Shown here: positions 19,271 through 28,469 of the stretch, piece after piece
Numbering within the stretch: position 1 is the stretch's first letter
Layout: every line of letters starts with the position of its first letter
Origin: an uncultured Anaerobiospirillum sp.
Lineage (GTDB): Bacteria; Pseudomonadota; Gammaproteobacteria; Enterobacterales; Succinivibrionaceae
Assembly: GCA_944390115.1 (NCBI GenBank)
Contig: CALXOW010000001.1
Coordinates: forward strand, 1 to 64,000
DNA: 64,000 nt
Reading direction: 5' to 3'
Translations under genes and position numbers: made by a program
Notes under the pieces: model-generated
What the model was told of the DNA's origin: nothing
Seen by the model: only the letters and a program-made list of their open reading frames with translations
Databases searched by the model: none

Positions 19271-19298
19271 AAATAAAAACGGCAGGTTGCCCTGCCGT
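19271..19298 (-). terminator. flagellin terminator, copy 1
   Basis: An 8-bp stem ACGGCAGG/CCTGCCGT with a 4-nt loop is followed on the minus strand by TTTTTATTT. An identical hairpin follows each of the three flagellin genes. Confidence 0.9.
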
Positions 19299-19324
19299 GA
19301 GATGACCATTTAGAGAGAGAGAAA

Positions 19325-20260
19325 TTATGAACCGAGCAGGCTTAAAGCGATGGTAGGACGCTGGTTAGCCTGGGCCAGCACGGTCTGCGAGGCCTGCTGG
19401 ATGATGTTGTTTTGGGTCAGGGCAGCGGTCTCAGAGGCGAAGTCGGTGTCGCGGATACGCGAGCGAGCGTCGGACTCGTTCTCGGAGATGTTAGCCTGGT
19501 TGCGGATGGTGGCTTCCATGCGGTTTTGGATCGCACCTAAATCCGCGCGCTTACCGTCGACGGCCTGGATATAATCATCGATCAGGCCAATAACATTTTC
19601 CGAAGCGTCACGAGTGCGAACATCGAACAGAACTTGTGTACCTGCCGAAGTTTGCCAGACACCTGTTGACTTGTTACCACCAGCCATAGCGGCGGTTAAA
19701 GATTGACCGAGATTATCGGCCATTGAGATAATGCCCGAAAGATTAAAGGCTTGACTCCAGTTTAACTGAATAATGTCATCTTTATTGGAACCAACATGGA
19801 ACGTTAACTTGCCTCCTTCTGGGATTAAGCCAACGTCCTCGCCCATTAAGATTTCTTTACCCGCAAAGGTTGTATCCTCGGCAATACGGGTGATTTCAAG
19901 GCAAAGCTGAGTAACTTCGCGTTGGATCGCCATACGATCTTCATCAGAATTGGTACCATTGGCCGATTGAACTGCCAGTGTACGGATGCGCTGGAGCATA
20001 TTGGTGGTTTCGTCGAGCGCTCCTTCAATGGTCTGGGCCAAGGCAATGCCGTCGTTGGCATTGCGGTTACCTTGGTTCAATCCATTGATCTGGGAGGTCA
20101 AGCGATCCGAGATCATTAAGCCTGCGGCGTCATCTTTAGCGGAATTGATGCGTAAGCCCGAGGCTAAGCGCTGATAGCTGACGTTCAGCGAATTGGTAGC
20201 GTTGGTCAGCTTGCGCTGGGCGTTGATCGACGAGACGTTAGTATTGACGTAAAGTGCCAT
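19325..20260 (-). CDS. fliC: flagellin, copy 1
   Basis: This 311-residue flagellin is the subunit of the flagellar filament, exported by the flagellar type III apparatus. The D0/D1 N-terminal region ([18 protein letters not shown], then [17 protein letters not shown]) and the C-terminal region ([18 protein letters not shown], then [20 protein letters not shown]) are classical. The variable D2/D3-type centre is short (about residues 130-235). The first 104 residues equal those of the two neighbours; differences begin at NGTNSDEDRMAIQ. The C-terminus ends LLGS instead of LLGQ. A promoter block and terminator shared with the other copies flank it. Confidence 0.95.
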   Translation of the reverse strand: MALYVNTNVSSINAQRKLTNATNSLNVSYQRLASGLRINSAKDDAAGLMISDRLTSQINGLNQGNRNANDGIALAQTIEGALDETTNMLQRIRTLAVQSANGTNSDEDRMAIQREVTQLCLEITRIAEDTTFAGKEILMGEDVGLIPEGGKLTFHVGSNKDDIIQLNWSQAFNLSGIISMADNLGQSLTAAMAGGNKSTGVWQTSAGTQVLFDVRTRDASENVIGLIDDYIQAVDGKRADLGAIQNRMEATIRNQANISENESDARSRIRDTDFASETAALTQNNIIQQASQTVLAQANQRPTIALSLLGS

Positions 20261-20415
20261 AGTCTTTTCTCTCTTCTCTGGTCGAAATCCTGTTTAGAAA
20301 CGTCGTATTTTTGGATTAACCAAAGTACTAGCTTCTCGAAATTACAGGAAAGGACAGTTTTTGTTCTTATTATCAAAGAAAGAAAGTACATGTACCCTTA
20401 CTAAACAGCTTATTT

Positions 20416-20443
20416 TTGTCGATAAAAATTGCGGCTAAATTTA
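20416..20443 (-). promoter_or_regulatory. sigma-28 (FliA)-like promoter of flagellin copy 1
   Basis: On the minus strand TAAATTTA (20436-20443) is separated by 12 nt from ATCGACAA (20416-20423). This resembles the FliA consensus TAAA...-GCCGATAA, matching 5 of 8 in the -10. The same block precedes all three flagellins. Confidence 0.55.
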
Positions 20444-20595
20444 GGCCTGAAAAATTCACGAAAAGCATTGGCTCTGCACTGCGTTGATTATGTTAAATAG
20501 TAAAAAACGAACTTTTGGCAGAACGTGGGAGGGGCAGGATTAGGGCAGAGGAAGAGTTAGGCTGTGCGCGATCAGGTGCCAACCTGGTACACTGC

Positions 20596-20623
20596 AAATA
20601 AAAACGGCAGGTTGCCCTGCCGT
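20596..20623 (-). terminator. flagellin terminator, copy 2
   Basis: The hairpin and T-tract are identical to 19271-19298, placed 25 nt beyond the second flagellin stop. Confidence 0.9.
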
Positions 20624-20648
20624 GAGATGACCATTTAGAGAGAGAAAC

Positions 20649-21611
20649 TTATTGACCGAGCAGGCTTAAAGCGATAGTAGGACGCTGGTTAGCCTGGGCC
20701 AGCACGGTCTGCGAAGCCTGCTGGATGATGTTGTTCTGGGTCAGCGCTGCGGTCTCAGAGGCGAAGTCGGTGTCGCGGATTCGCGAGCGAGCATCGGACT
20801 CGTTCTCGGAGATGTTGGACTGATTGCGGATAGTGGCTTCCATGCGGTTCTGGATAGCACCTAAGTCAGCACGCTTGGAGTCAACAGCTTGAATAAATTT
20901 ATCGATGTATTGGAGAGCTGAATTAGCAGCGCATTGAGTGGTAACATCCCAGATAAACTGTGCATCTGCAGTACCTTGTACATCTGGCTCTATTTCAGAT
21001 AAAGCCATCAAACCGGTGCTATGAATGCCTGCACCTGCTACTACTGCATTGCCCAAACTTATATTTGCCATGCTGGCAATGCCTGAGATGTTAAATGCCT
21101 GAGACCAATTTAAAGTAATTTGATTGTCCATGTTAGCGCCAACATGGAAAATCAATCCTTTATCGCCAGCTGGAATTAAACCAGCTCCTGCACCGTCTAA
21201 AATTGCTTCACCGGCAAAAGTTGTTTGAGATGCAATACGATTGATCTCTTTACACAGCTGAGTAACTTCTTGCTGGAGAGCTTTGCGATCTTCCGAGCTG
21301 TTAGTACCATTGGCCGATTGGACAGCTAAGGTGCGGATACGCTGGAGCATATTGGTGGTTTCGTCGAGCGCACCTTCAATGGTCTGGGCCAGGGCGATGC
21401 CGTCGTTGGCATTGCGGTTACCTTGGTTCAATCCATTGATCTGGGAGGTCAAGCGATCCGAGATCATTAAGCCTGCGGCGTCATCTTTAGCGGAATTGAT
21501 GCGTAAGCCCGAGGCTAAGCGCTGATAGCTGACGTTCAGCGAATTGGTAGCGTTGGTCAGCTTGCGCTGGGCGTTGATCGACGAGACGTTAGTATTGACG
21601 TAAAGTGCCAT
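20649..21611 (-). CDS. fliC: flagellin, copy 2
   Basis: This 320-residue flagellin has N-terminal D0/D1 sequence identical to its neighbours for about 105 residues and a nearly identical C-terminal 75 residues. The centre (about residues 135-240) is distinct, with a Gly/Ala-rich [16 protein letters not shown] segment. In the border region ([12 protein letters not shown]) it agrees with copy 3 and not copy 1. The upstream block, including the FliA-like promoter, is nearly identical to that of copy 1 for more than 240 nt. Confidence 0.95.
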   Translation of the reverse strand: MALYVNTNVSSINAQRKLTNATNSLNVSYQRLASGLRINSAKDDAAGLMISDRLTSQINGLNQGNRNANDGIALAQTIEGALDETTNMLQRIRTLAVQSANGTNSSEDRKALQQEVTQLCKEINRIASQTTFAGEAILDGAGAGLIPAGDKGLIFHVGANMDNQITLNWSQAFNISGIASMANISLGNAVVAGAGIHSTGLMALSEIEPDVQGTADAQFIWDVTTQCAANSALQYIDKFIQAVDSKRADLGAIQNRMEATIRNQSNISENESDARSRIRDTDFASETAALTQNNIIQQASQTVLAQANQRPTIALSLLGQ

Positions 21612-21766
21612 AGTCTTTTCTCTCTTCTCTGGTCGAAATCCTGTTTAGAAACGTCGTATTTTTGGATTAACCAAAGTACTAGCTTCTCGAAATTACAGGA
21701 AAGGACAGTTTTTGTTCTTATTATCAAAGAAAGAAAGTACATGTACCCTTACTAAACAGCTTATTT

Positions 21767-21794
21767 TTGTCGATAAAAATTGCGGCTAAATTTA
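21767..21794 (-). promoter_or_regulatory. sigma-28-like promoter of flagellin copy 2
   Basis: The same TAAATTTA-N12-ATCGACAA arrangement as for copy 1, offset by exactly 1,351 nt. Confidence 0.55.
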
Positions 21795-21946
21795 GGCCTG
21801 AAAAATTCACGAAAAGCATTGGCTCTGCGCTGCGTTGATTATGTTAAATAGTAAAAAACGAACTTTTGGCAGAACGTGGAAGGGGCAGGATTAGGGCAGA
21901 GGAAGAGTTAGGCGGCGCGGGATCAGCTGAGAGCTTGGTGCGTCGC

Positions 21947-21974
21947 AAATAAAAACGGCAGGTTGCCCTGCCGT
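21947..21974 (-). terminator. flagellin terminator, copy 3
   Basis: The hairpin is identical to the other two flagellin terminators, with TTTTTATTT on the minus strand. Confidence 0.9.
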
Positions 21975-22000
21975 GAGATGACCATTTAAGAGAGAGAAAC

Positions 22001-23032
22001 TTATTGACCGAGCAGGCTCAAAGCGATAGTTGGACGCTGGTTAGCCTGGGCCAGCACGGTCTGCGAAGCCTGCTGGATGATGTTGTTCTGGGTGAGCGCT
22101 GCGGTCTCAGAGGCAAAGTCGGTGTCGCGGATACGCGAGCGAGCATCGGACTCGTTCTCGGAGATATTGGATTGATTTCGGATGGTGGCTTCCATGCGGT
22201 TCTGGATCGCACCTAACTCGGCACGACGGGAGTCAACATACTGGATAAATTTGTCAATGTTGCCAATAACCGCTTCGGCGTTATCTGCACTGGAGATAGT
22301 CCATGTTATGTACAGAAGATCTGCCGCAGCGTTACCGCCATTGGTAACCCACTTCAAACCATAGTTTTTTGAATTTCTACCAACGGTGATTTCTTTACCG
22401 TCTATACGAATTTGACTCGCCTTGAGGCCATCTGTAATGGCCATCGTTAAAATGCCGCTCATGTTAAAGGCGTCCTTCCAATCAAGTTTGATGCAGTCGT
22501 CCTGATTTGAACCGACGTGGAATACCAGTTGACCACCTTTAGACTGATAAACTCTTCCGACTTTAACACGCTCGTATTGTGGGATCAGACTTGAGCCATT
22601 TCCGGTATCAGCACCATCGAGGATCTGTTTTCCGGCAAAAGTCGTATCAGAGGCAATACGGTTGATTTCTTCGCAGAGTTGCTCTACTTCTTGTTGCAGA
22701 GCCTTGCGATCTTCCGAGCTATTGGTACCGTTAGCCGATTGAACTGCCAGCGTGCGGATGCGCTGGAGCATATTGGTGGTTTCGTCGAGCGCACCTTCAA
22801 TGGTCTGGGCCAGGGCGATGCCGTCGTTGGCATTGCGGTTACCTTGGTTCAATCCATTGATCTGGGAGGTCAAGCGATCCGAGATCATTAAGCCTGCGGC
22901 GTCATCTTTAGCGGAATTGATGCGTAAGCCCGAGGCTAAGCGCTGATAGCTGACGTTCAGCGAATTGGTAGCGTTGGTCAGCTTGCGCTGGGCGTTGATC
23001 GACGAGACGTTAGTATTGACGTAAAGTGCCAT
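22001..23032 (-). CDS. fliC: flagellin, copy 3
   Basis: This is the longest of the three flagellins (343 residues). The N-terminal 104 residues and the C-terminal 75 are shared with the others. The central domain (about residues 135-265) is the largest and most divergent, with basic segments such as RVKVGRVYQSKGGQLVFHVG and a KEITVGRNSKNYGLKW stretch. It is the upstream-most gene in transcription order; each copy has its own promoter and terminator, so expression is probably independent. No fliD, fliS or flaG gene is next to the cluster. Confidence 0.95.
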   Translation of the reverse strand: MALYVNTNVSSINAQRKLTNATNSLNVSYQRLASGLRINSAKDDAAGLMISDRLTSQINGLNQGNRNANDGIALAQTIEGALDETTNMLQRIRTLAVQSANGTNSSEDRKALQQEVEQLCEEINRIASDTTFAGKQILDGADTGNGSSLIPQYERVKVGRVYQSKGGQLVFHVGSNQDDCIKLDWKDAFNMSGILTMAITDGLKASQIRIDGKEITVGRNSKNYGLKWVTNGGNAAADLLYITWTISSADNAEAVIGNIDKFIQYVDSRRAELGAIQNRMEATIRNQSNISENESDARSRIRDTDFASETAALTQNNIIQQASQTVLAQANQRPTIALSLLGQ

Positions 23033-23187
23033 AGTCTTTTCTCTCTTCTCTGGTCGAAATCCTGTTTAGAAACGTCGTATTTTTGGATTAACCAAAGTAC
23101 TAGCTTCTCGAAATTACAGGAAAGGACAGTTTTTGTTCTTATTATCAAAGAAAGAAAGTACATGTACCCTTACTAAACAGCTTATTT

Positions 23188-23215
23188 TTGTCGATAAAAA
23201 TTGCGGCTAAATTTA
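23188..23215 (-). promoter_or_regulatory. sigma-28-like promoter of flagellin copy 3
   Basis: The same -35/-10 arrangement, offset 1,421 nt from copy 2. Homology to the other two upstream blocks ends shortly beyond it (about 23225). Confidence 0.55.
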
Positions 23216-23225
23216 GGCCTGAAAA

Positions 23226-24338
23226 TTTCACCAAAAGCATCGGGCTGTGTTTTTGGATTATGTTAAATTTATGGTGAAGAGCTTATCCTGGCTTTGCACG
23301 CAGGTATGTAGGGCTAAAGAGGTTTGTCGCAAGCTCGGAACTTGTTCTTAATAAGATGCTGCTATCTGTCTAAATAGGAGTGTCGCTGGTAAGCGCCGAT
23401 TAGTGCTGCGCGCCCTTCAATGCGGTAGTAGGGTTGTTCTTGCAGCATCCTAAAAGTAACTAAAAAGGTGATATGGTCTAGTGTTCATTGAACCAAAAGC
23501 TCATATGTAAGCGAAACTTTGGCTATATGGCAACTTCCACCCAAATTACTAGGATGATTGGTTGATTTTATATAATTACACCTTGTTTGAGGCTTATATA
23601 AGCCAATCTACTGATATTGTCTGCTTAGCTTATCACCTTTTTTGTTACTTTTAGGCAGCATCATGCGCTTCACTTCTGCCAGCGACAAACTCATTTAGAC
23701 GTGCACAAGAGGCACGAGCCCAAAGCCCATGCTTGCGTATCCTTGGCTTCGAGCTGGCTTAGCTGTTGGGCTGCTATTTGAGCCAACTATCCTCGGAGCT
23801 GCATTGGCTCTTAGCTGGGGAGCTTATTGCTTACGCCTGTGCGGGAGCTGATGTTCTAAGTCGACTTTGGCTACATGTGCTGCCTGCAGCAATGCTGGTT
23901 CGTTGGGAGCTGAGTTTTGCACTGTGCTGGAGCGGGCGGTGGATTGGCGAGTCTTGCTGGCACCGTTTTGATGCAATATTTTCGCAGTCACTCAAATTTT
24001 GGAACCAGTTTTGTGATTAAATAAGAAGGTTGACTGCCGTTTGTGCCGATTGCGCTGATGGTGCCGTCGGTTCAGTGGTCGCATGAGCGTTGCATTACCC
24101 GTTTTCTTTAGCCTTCCTGTTTCTTTTAGCTTTTCCCTTTTTCGCCTTTTGTTCGTGTGTAGTCAGCCCTTGGGCTGGGGTAGGGGATGGTGTGTGCCTA
24201 GTGGCACAGGTAGTCAGCTTTGTTGTGCTGCCCTTTTCTTTACTTGATTCTTTGGGGCGCGCGCTCGGTGAGGTTGCGCTTTGCGTGCTGATCTTGCCGT
24301 GTTTGTTGTGTTGTTGGGGTCCGTGAGGCCCCTATGCT
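23226..24338. other. gene-poor region upstream of nhaA
   Basis: More than 1 kb without a supported gene. It contains a 205-bp MITE (listed separately). Two hydrophobic ORFs at 23766-24020 and 24090-24326 lack ribosome-binding sites; the second would need a TTG start. A promoter for nhaA must lie at the right end but no clear hexamers were identified. Confidence 0.5.
23450..23654. mobile_element. MITE, 205 bp, with 24-bp terminal inverted repeats and 8-bp target duplication
   Basis: The left end starts CTAAAAGTAAC and continues TAAAAAGGTGATA; the right end is the inverse, with one mismatch over 24 bp. Both sides are flanked by the direct repeat GCAGCATC (23442-23449 and 23655-23662). The interior has no ORF of useful length. 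An 8-bp duplication is known for IS1595-type elements, among others, but the parent transposase is not in this window. Confidence 0.85.
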
Positions 24339-25778
24339 GTGAGTTATTTATTAATGAATCAACGTCTTACGAGCTTTGACTACTCGTTCCGGGCCTTCCT
24401 GCACCATCACGTCAATGGCGGTATGGTGCTGATGGTTGTGGCCTTGCTTGCCATGGTGATTGCCAACTCCCCTTGGGCTGAGGCCTATCATGCCTTTTGG
24501 AATATCCCGGTTGCGCTGCAATTAGGCGGCTTTAATCTCTTTAGCCACCATGGGGCACCTCTGACCTTAATGGCATTTATTAACGATGCCCTGATGGCCG
24601 TGTTCTTTTTCTCGGTTGGCCTTGAGATTAAGCGCGAGATCTTGGTTGGTGAGCTCTCCTCGCTGCGCCAGGCCTTGCTGCCGATCATCGCAGCCTTGGG
24701 CGGTATGATCTTCCCGGTCATCTTCTATCTGGGACTTACCTTCGGTACTTCAGCTCAGGCCGGTCTTGCGATCCCAATGGCCACCGATATCGCCTTCTCC
24801 TTAGGCGTACTGTCCTTGCTGGGCGCGCGGGTGCCGCTGACCTTAAAGATCTTTCTCACGGCCTTTGCGGTAGTCGATGATATTGGCGGTATCTTGATTA
24901 TCGCGCTGTGCTACACCGCGCATTTGCAGCTCAGCTCACTTTTGGTGGCAGGCTTGATTTTGCTGGTACTGGTTGCGGCCAACCGCCTGCGTATCATGTC
25001 CCATAACTTCTACTTCCTTCTGGGTATCGTGGTGTGGTACCTGTTCTTGCAGTCGGGCGTGCACGCTACCATTGCCGGTGTCTTGGTGGCCTTTACCATC
25101 CCATCACAGCCAGGTATCGATACCGCGCGTTACATCGCCCACATCAAGAGCTCGATGCGCGAGTTCCCTGGTGTGAGCGCCTCGACCTCGGCTTATGTGG
25201 TGCGCGATGCTAAGGTCACGCCGCGCAAGGCTGCTGCCGCGCCAGCTGGCACCACGGTCTTACTGACCCCACACCAGCTTGACCTGTTAAAGACGATTGA
25301 GTCGGCCTCTGACCACGTCATTTCGCCGTTGCAATCGATGGAAGATAAGCTCCACGTCGTGGTCAATTACGTTATCATGCCGCTCTTTGCCTTTGCTAAT
25401 GCCGGTATCACTTTGACCGGTAGTTCGGGCGCGAGTGTCGGTACTGTTACTATGGCGGTGATGCTGGGCTTAATCTTGGGTAAGTTCGTCGGCATCTTCC
25501 TCTTTACCTTCTTGGCGGTGAAGAGTGGCCTGACCTCCTTGCCTGAAGGCGTCGCCTGGAAACAGATTGCAGGCGTGGCGCTCTTGGGTGGTATTGGCTT
25601 TACCGTGGCCTTGTTTATTGCCAATCTTTCCTTTGGCGCATCAGATCCTGAGCTCTTGAACCAAGCTAAGCTTGGTATCTTACTGGGCACTATCTGCGCT
25701 GGTATCTTAGGCTATGTGGTACTGCGTTTGACCTTGCCGCATGACTCAGCCCCAGATCAAGATTTGCTGGCGCGTTAA
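24339..25778 (+). CDS. nhaA: Na+/H+ antiporter NhaA
   Basis: This inner-membrane antiporter exports Na+ in exchange for H+, giving pH and salt homeostasis. It is 479 residues long if started at the GTG (24339); ATG at 24354 is an alternative. Essential residues are visible: ATDIAFSLG (Asp150, equivalent to E. coli Asp133) and VVDDIGG (Asp180-Asp181, equivalent to Asp163-164). The VHATIAGVLVAF and ADGIGFT-like (LLGGIGFTVALFIANL) blocks are typical. It is about 90 residues longer than E. coli NhaA because of a hydrophilic insertion near residues 275-325 (Ala/Pro/Thr-rich) in a loop between helices. Monocistronic, with a terminator behind it. Confidence 0.95.
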   Translation: MSYLLMNQRLTSFDYSFRAFLHHHVNGGMVLMVVALLAMVIANSPWAEAYHAFWNIPVALQLGGFNLFSHHGAPLTLMAFINDALMAVFFFSVGLEIKREILVGELSSLRQALLPIIAALGGMIFPVIFYLGLTFGTSAQAGLAIPMATDIAFSLGVLSLLGARVPLTLKIFLTAFAVVDDIGGILIIALCYTAHLQLSSLLVAGLILLVLVAANRLRIMSHNFYFLLGIVVWYLFLQSGVHATIAGVLVAFTIPSQPGIDTARYIAHIKSSMREFPGVSASTSAYVVRDAKVTPRKAAAAPAGTTVLLTPHQLDLLKTIESASDHVISPLQSMEDKLHVVVNYVIMPLFAFANAGITLTGSSGASVGTVTMAVMLGLILGKFVGIFLFTFLAVKSGLTSLPEGVAWKQIAGVALLGGIGFTVALFIANLSFGASDPELLNQAKLGILLGTICAGILGYVVLRLTLPHDSAPDQDLLAR

Positions 25779-25793
25779 GGTTTTGTTTGTAGG

Positions 25794-25831
25794 AAGAGGA
25801 GCTAACTTAAGGAGGGCTCCTCTTGCTTTAT
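25794..25831 (+). terminator. terminator after nhaA
   Basis: AAGAGGAGC (25794-25802) pairs with GCTCCTCTT (25816-25824), followed by GCTTTATT, about 15 nt past the nhaA stop codon. Confidence 0.65.
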
Positions 25832-25887
25832 TAGGGGGAGGAGCGGGCGTAAGCTATGCTCCTCTCGCTCTTTTTATGGGGCGGGCG

Positions 25888-26652
25888 CTAGTGGACTGGC
25901 GTAGGTTCAGCTTGTGGTACAAGTTCAGCAGGTCGAGTTGGTTCTGAGTTAGTTTCTGGGGCGCGCGGCATCCGCTCTAAGGTGCTGAGTGCTATCGCGT
26001 GGGCGCTGCTCGTGCCCTCCTCGGGCAAAAATGCTTTGAACGCGAGGCTAAACCAGAGCTCAGGGTTACGCTTGATGTCGCGGTGCATGGTCACCAAATT
26101 GTGGCTAAAGCTGTTAGCAAAGACCTGCTCTAAGTTCTGATTGGCGGTGAAATAGCCGTAAAACTTACCCTTGGGATCCACAATGACCGGAGGCTTGGCC
26201 GCATAAGGATTCCACGGACTCAGATTGGACTTGGCGTTACCAAATTCAAAGAAGTCGCTCCAGATGCTGCGTGGACTTAAGGGCGAGCCATAAGGACCCT
26301 TACTATTCCACAGCGAAATGTGCATGTGCGGGGCACAATTGAGGCAGCCTAAAAAATTTGCATACTGATTGCCGCCATAGACTAAGAGCGGCTCATAGCT
26401 CCCGCTGATGAGTTCCTTGAGCTCGGCCGCTTCTTGCTTAGGGTTTGGAATGAGATAGGAAGGCAGCCGATTGGCTTCTTGTTGCCGCTTAAGCTCTTGT
26501 TGGCGTTGGAGCTCCTGCTGCTTTGCTTGCTCCGCGCGCTCACGCTGCGCTACTTTGACCGGATCTTCGGCGTATTGCGGCCCTTGCAGTGTGTAGGCCT
26601 GAGCGGGGGTAAAGGTGCTGAGCAGCAATAGGGGAAGCCAATAGGGGCGCAT
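25888..26652 (-). CDS. secreted or periplasmic protein of unknown function
   Basis: The 254-residue protein has a clear signal peptide (MRPYWLPLLLLSTFTPAQA, cleavage after AQA). A Gln/Arg/Glu-rich helical segment (about 30-62) follows. The core has YGGNQYANFLGCLNCAPHMH, repeated SxxS-W/N-PY patterns (RSIWSDF, LSPWNPYAAKPPVIVD) and a GKFYGYFTANQ motif. This pattern matches a widespread unnamed family of exported proteins with GxYGSxYSxxSIWN repeats; its role is unknown. The C-terminus is Pro/Glu-rich. It converges with nhaA. Confidence 0.7.
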   Translation of the reverse strand: MRPYWLPLLLLSTFTPAQAYTLQGPQYAEDPVKVAQRERAEQAKQQELQRQQELKRQQEANRLPSYLIPNPKQEAAELKELISGSYEPLLVYGGNQYANFLGCLNCAPHMHISLWNSKGPYGSPLSPRSIWSDFFEFGNAKSNLSPWNPYAAKPPVIVDPKGKFYGYFTANQNLEQVFANSFSHNLVTMHRDIKRNPELWFSLAFKAFLPEEGTSSAHAIALSTLERMPRAPETNSEPTRPAELVPQAEPTPVH

Positions 26653-27108
26653 GTGATCTCCTGGTAGCGCATTGTTCTTAAGACTTTCTACATTTTAGCG
26701 CGTCAAGTCTCGTTCTAACGGCAGTGTGAGTAAAAGTGCGATCTCGGTTGCCGTGTCTTATGCTGTACCTAGTTTTAAGTCTGACGGGTCGTTTTGAGCT
26801 GTATTTGGCGCTGAGATTAATACTTGGTGTGGTGCTGAGGTAAGGCGCGACTTGTGGTGGTACCGTATGCTGCTCTTAAGCCATACCTCCTATCTTGCCT
26901 ATTGTGGGGGCTCATAGCGTGCCTAATTTTGTGGCGTGACTTGGTTTTGCCGGGGCTTGGTATTATGCTGTGCGCGATGGTCAGTTTCCAGCGCTATGTC
27001 ACGCTTATTTAAAGCAGTGCAGCTGATTGCTTGGGAACTGATTTCGGGCTTGAGACTCTAAGCTTTTAGGTTGAGGCTCAAGTTAGGTCCGTTGGAGGAA
27101 ACAGTTTA
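26653..27108. other. divergent intergenic region
   Basis: This region lies between the secreted-protein gene (minus) and the oxidoreductase (plus) and must hold both promoters. No ORF, hairpin or repeat stood out. Confidence 0.5.
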
Positions 27109-28383
27109 ATGGTGTTAGGTAAGCTGCGTTTTGCTGTGGTAGGCACCGGTAATATCGCCAAACAGCATGTGCATGCTTTGCTCTCGTGTGGCCAAAACTT
27201 GGTGGGCGTATGCAATCGCCACGCTGAGAAAGCCCTGGAGTTTATGCAAAGCTTCTCGGGTTACGAAGATGTAGCCCCAGCCGTTGAGGGCGAGACCGTC
27301 TTTGACGATTTAGGGCAAATGCTCGATACCGTAAAGCCTGATGTGCTCTACGTTACCACTCCGCACTTAACTCACGTCGATCTGGCGTGCCTAGCAGTAC
27401 GTCGTGGCATTCACTGCATCATTGAAAAGCCGCTTGATATTAGCCTGGCCAAGGCTCAATATCTCAAAGAAGAGGCTGAGCGTAACCATGTCTTGGTCTC
27501 GGTGATTGCCCAAAGCCGCTTCATGCGCCCATGTGCCCGTATTATCAATGCGATCCAAGATGGTAAGCTCGGGCACCCATCCTTTGGCCAGGTTTCGGTC
27601 TTGGCTTGGCGCGATGAAGCTTACTATCGCTCGGGCGCCTGGCGTGGTACCTGGGCGGCCGAAGGCGGTGGCGTCTTGGTCAATCAGTCGGTCCATGAGT
27701 TAGACCTGTTAAGCGCCTTCTTAGGCGAGGTCGACCAAGTCTATGGCCAGTGGCGCAACGTCAACCACCCATATATCGAGGTCGATGATACCGCCATGGC
27801 GGTGGTGACCTTCAAGTCGGGCGCGATTGCCAATATCGTGGTCTCCAATAGCGTCAACCCAGCGCAAGACGCCTTTGTCCATATCACCGGCTCCAATGGC
27901 CATACCGTGGGCATTAAGACCCACGCGGGCGTCGAGGCTAGTGCCGGGATTCGCCCTTCGAGCTTTAGACCGGTCAACGATGTCTTCACTCTGATGAGTG
28001 AGGAGCAGCTGGCCGAGTACACCAAGAGCGATTACGAGGGCGTGTCCGATGAGTCGTGGTCGTACCACTTCTTTGCCGAGCAGGTCAAGGAAATGGTCCA
28101 CGCTATCGAAAACCAGCGCAATGGCATGCAGGTGCACCTGAGCAACGACATCAATTCGGCCATGGGCTGCATGACCATCTTCAATGGCATCTACTTAAGC
28201 CAGAAGCTGGGCCGCCCAGTCACCAAGGATGAAATCTTGGCCGACTCGATGGAGCAGCTGGTCAACCCAAGCACTAAGGCTGAGCCAGAGGAAGAAGCAC
28301 CAATCATCGTTCCAGCCCCTAAGCCTGCGGCCGAGACCGCCCCAAAGCCTGAGGCAGCCTCTGCGGCACCAGCCGCTGAGTAG
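27109..28383 (+). CDS. Gfo/Idh/MocA-family NAD(P)-dependent oxidoreductase
   Basis: The 424-residue cytoplasmic sugar- or inositol-type dehydrogenase has a Rossmann motif at the N-terminus (FAVVGTGNIAKQHVHAL), the EKPLDIS cofactor/catalytic block near residue 107-113, and GGVLVNQSVHELDLLSAFLG, which holds the conserved catalytic His/Asp region. The closest themes are WbpB- and inositol-dehydrogenase-like members acting on nucleotide sugars or free sugars; the substrate cannot be named. The last roughly 35 residues form a Pro/Ala/Glu-rich tail (APKPAAETAPKPEAASAAP) absent from typical members. GGAGGAAAC before the ATG supports the start. Confidence 0.88.
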   Translation: MVLGKLRFAVVGTGNIAKQHVHALLSCGQNLVGVCNRHAEKALEFMQSFSGYEDVAPAVEGETVFDDLGQMLDTVKPDVLYVTTPHLTHVDLACLAVRRGIHCIIEKPLDISLAKAQYLKEEAERNHVLVSVIAQSRFMRPCARIINAIQDGKLGHPSFGQVSVLAWRDEAYYRSGAWRGTWAAEGGGVLVNQSVHELDLLSAFLGEVDQVYGQWRNVNHPYIEVDDTAMAVVTFKSGAIANIVVSNSVNPAQDAFVHITGSNGHTVGIKTHAGVEASAGIRPSSFRPVNDVFTLMSEEQLAEYTKSDYEGVSDESWSYHFFAEQVKEMVHAIENQRNGMQVHLSNDINSAMGCMTIFNGIYLSQKLGRPVTKDEILADSMEQLVNPSTKAEPEEEAPIIVPAPKPAAETAPKPEAASAAPAAE

Positions 28384-28417
28384 GCCGCTGTTTAGGCTGT
28401 AGCCTAGGCTGCTAAAG

Positions 28418-28469
28418 CGCCCGTAGATGAGCTCAATAGCGTCCGCTCATGAGCCGCTGCGGGCGTTTG
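28418..28469 (+). terminator. probable terminator after the oxidoreductase gene
   Basis: CGCCCG-T-AG and ATGAGC on the left pair with GCTCAT and CT-G-CGGGCG on the right, followed by TTTGTGTCT. The stem is interrupted by a few unpaired bases. Confidence 0.5.

Larger units (their letters stand above)
19271..23225 (-). repeat. triplicated flagellin unit (promoter-gene-terminator)
   Basis: Three direct repeats with unit offsets of 1,351 and 1,421 nt. Each contains an upstream block of roughly 190-250 nt, a conserved 5' gene half, a variable centre, a conserved 3' end and the terminator. Copies 1 and 2 share upstream sequence through almost the whole spacer, while copy 3 diverges earlier. Confidence 0.9.

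Noticed and set aside
20206-20391. 61-codon ORF repeated identically upstream of each flagellin
   Set aside because: It spans the promoter-leader and overlaps the flagellin start out of frame; its identity comes from the duplicated leader, not selection on a peptide.
23766-24020. 84-codon plus-strand ORF
   Set aside because: No Shine-Dalgarno, Trp/Cys-rich composition atypical of proteins, and overlaps nothing conserved.
24090-24326. Hydrophobic 78-codon ORF before nhaA
   Set aside because: Needs a TTG start without a ribosome-binding site; the composition reflects T-rich non-coding sequence.
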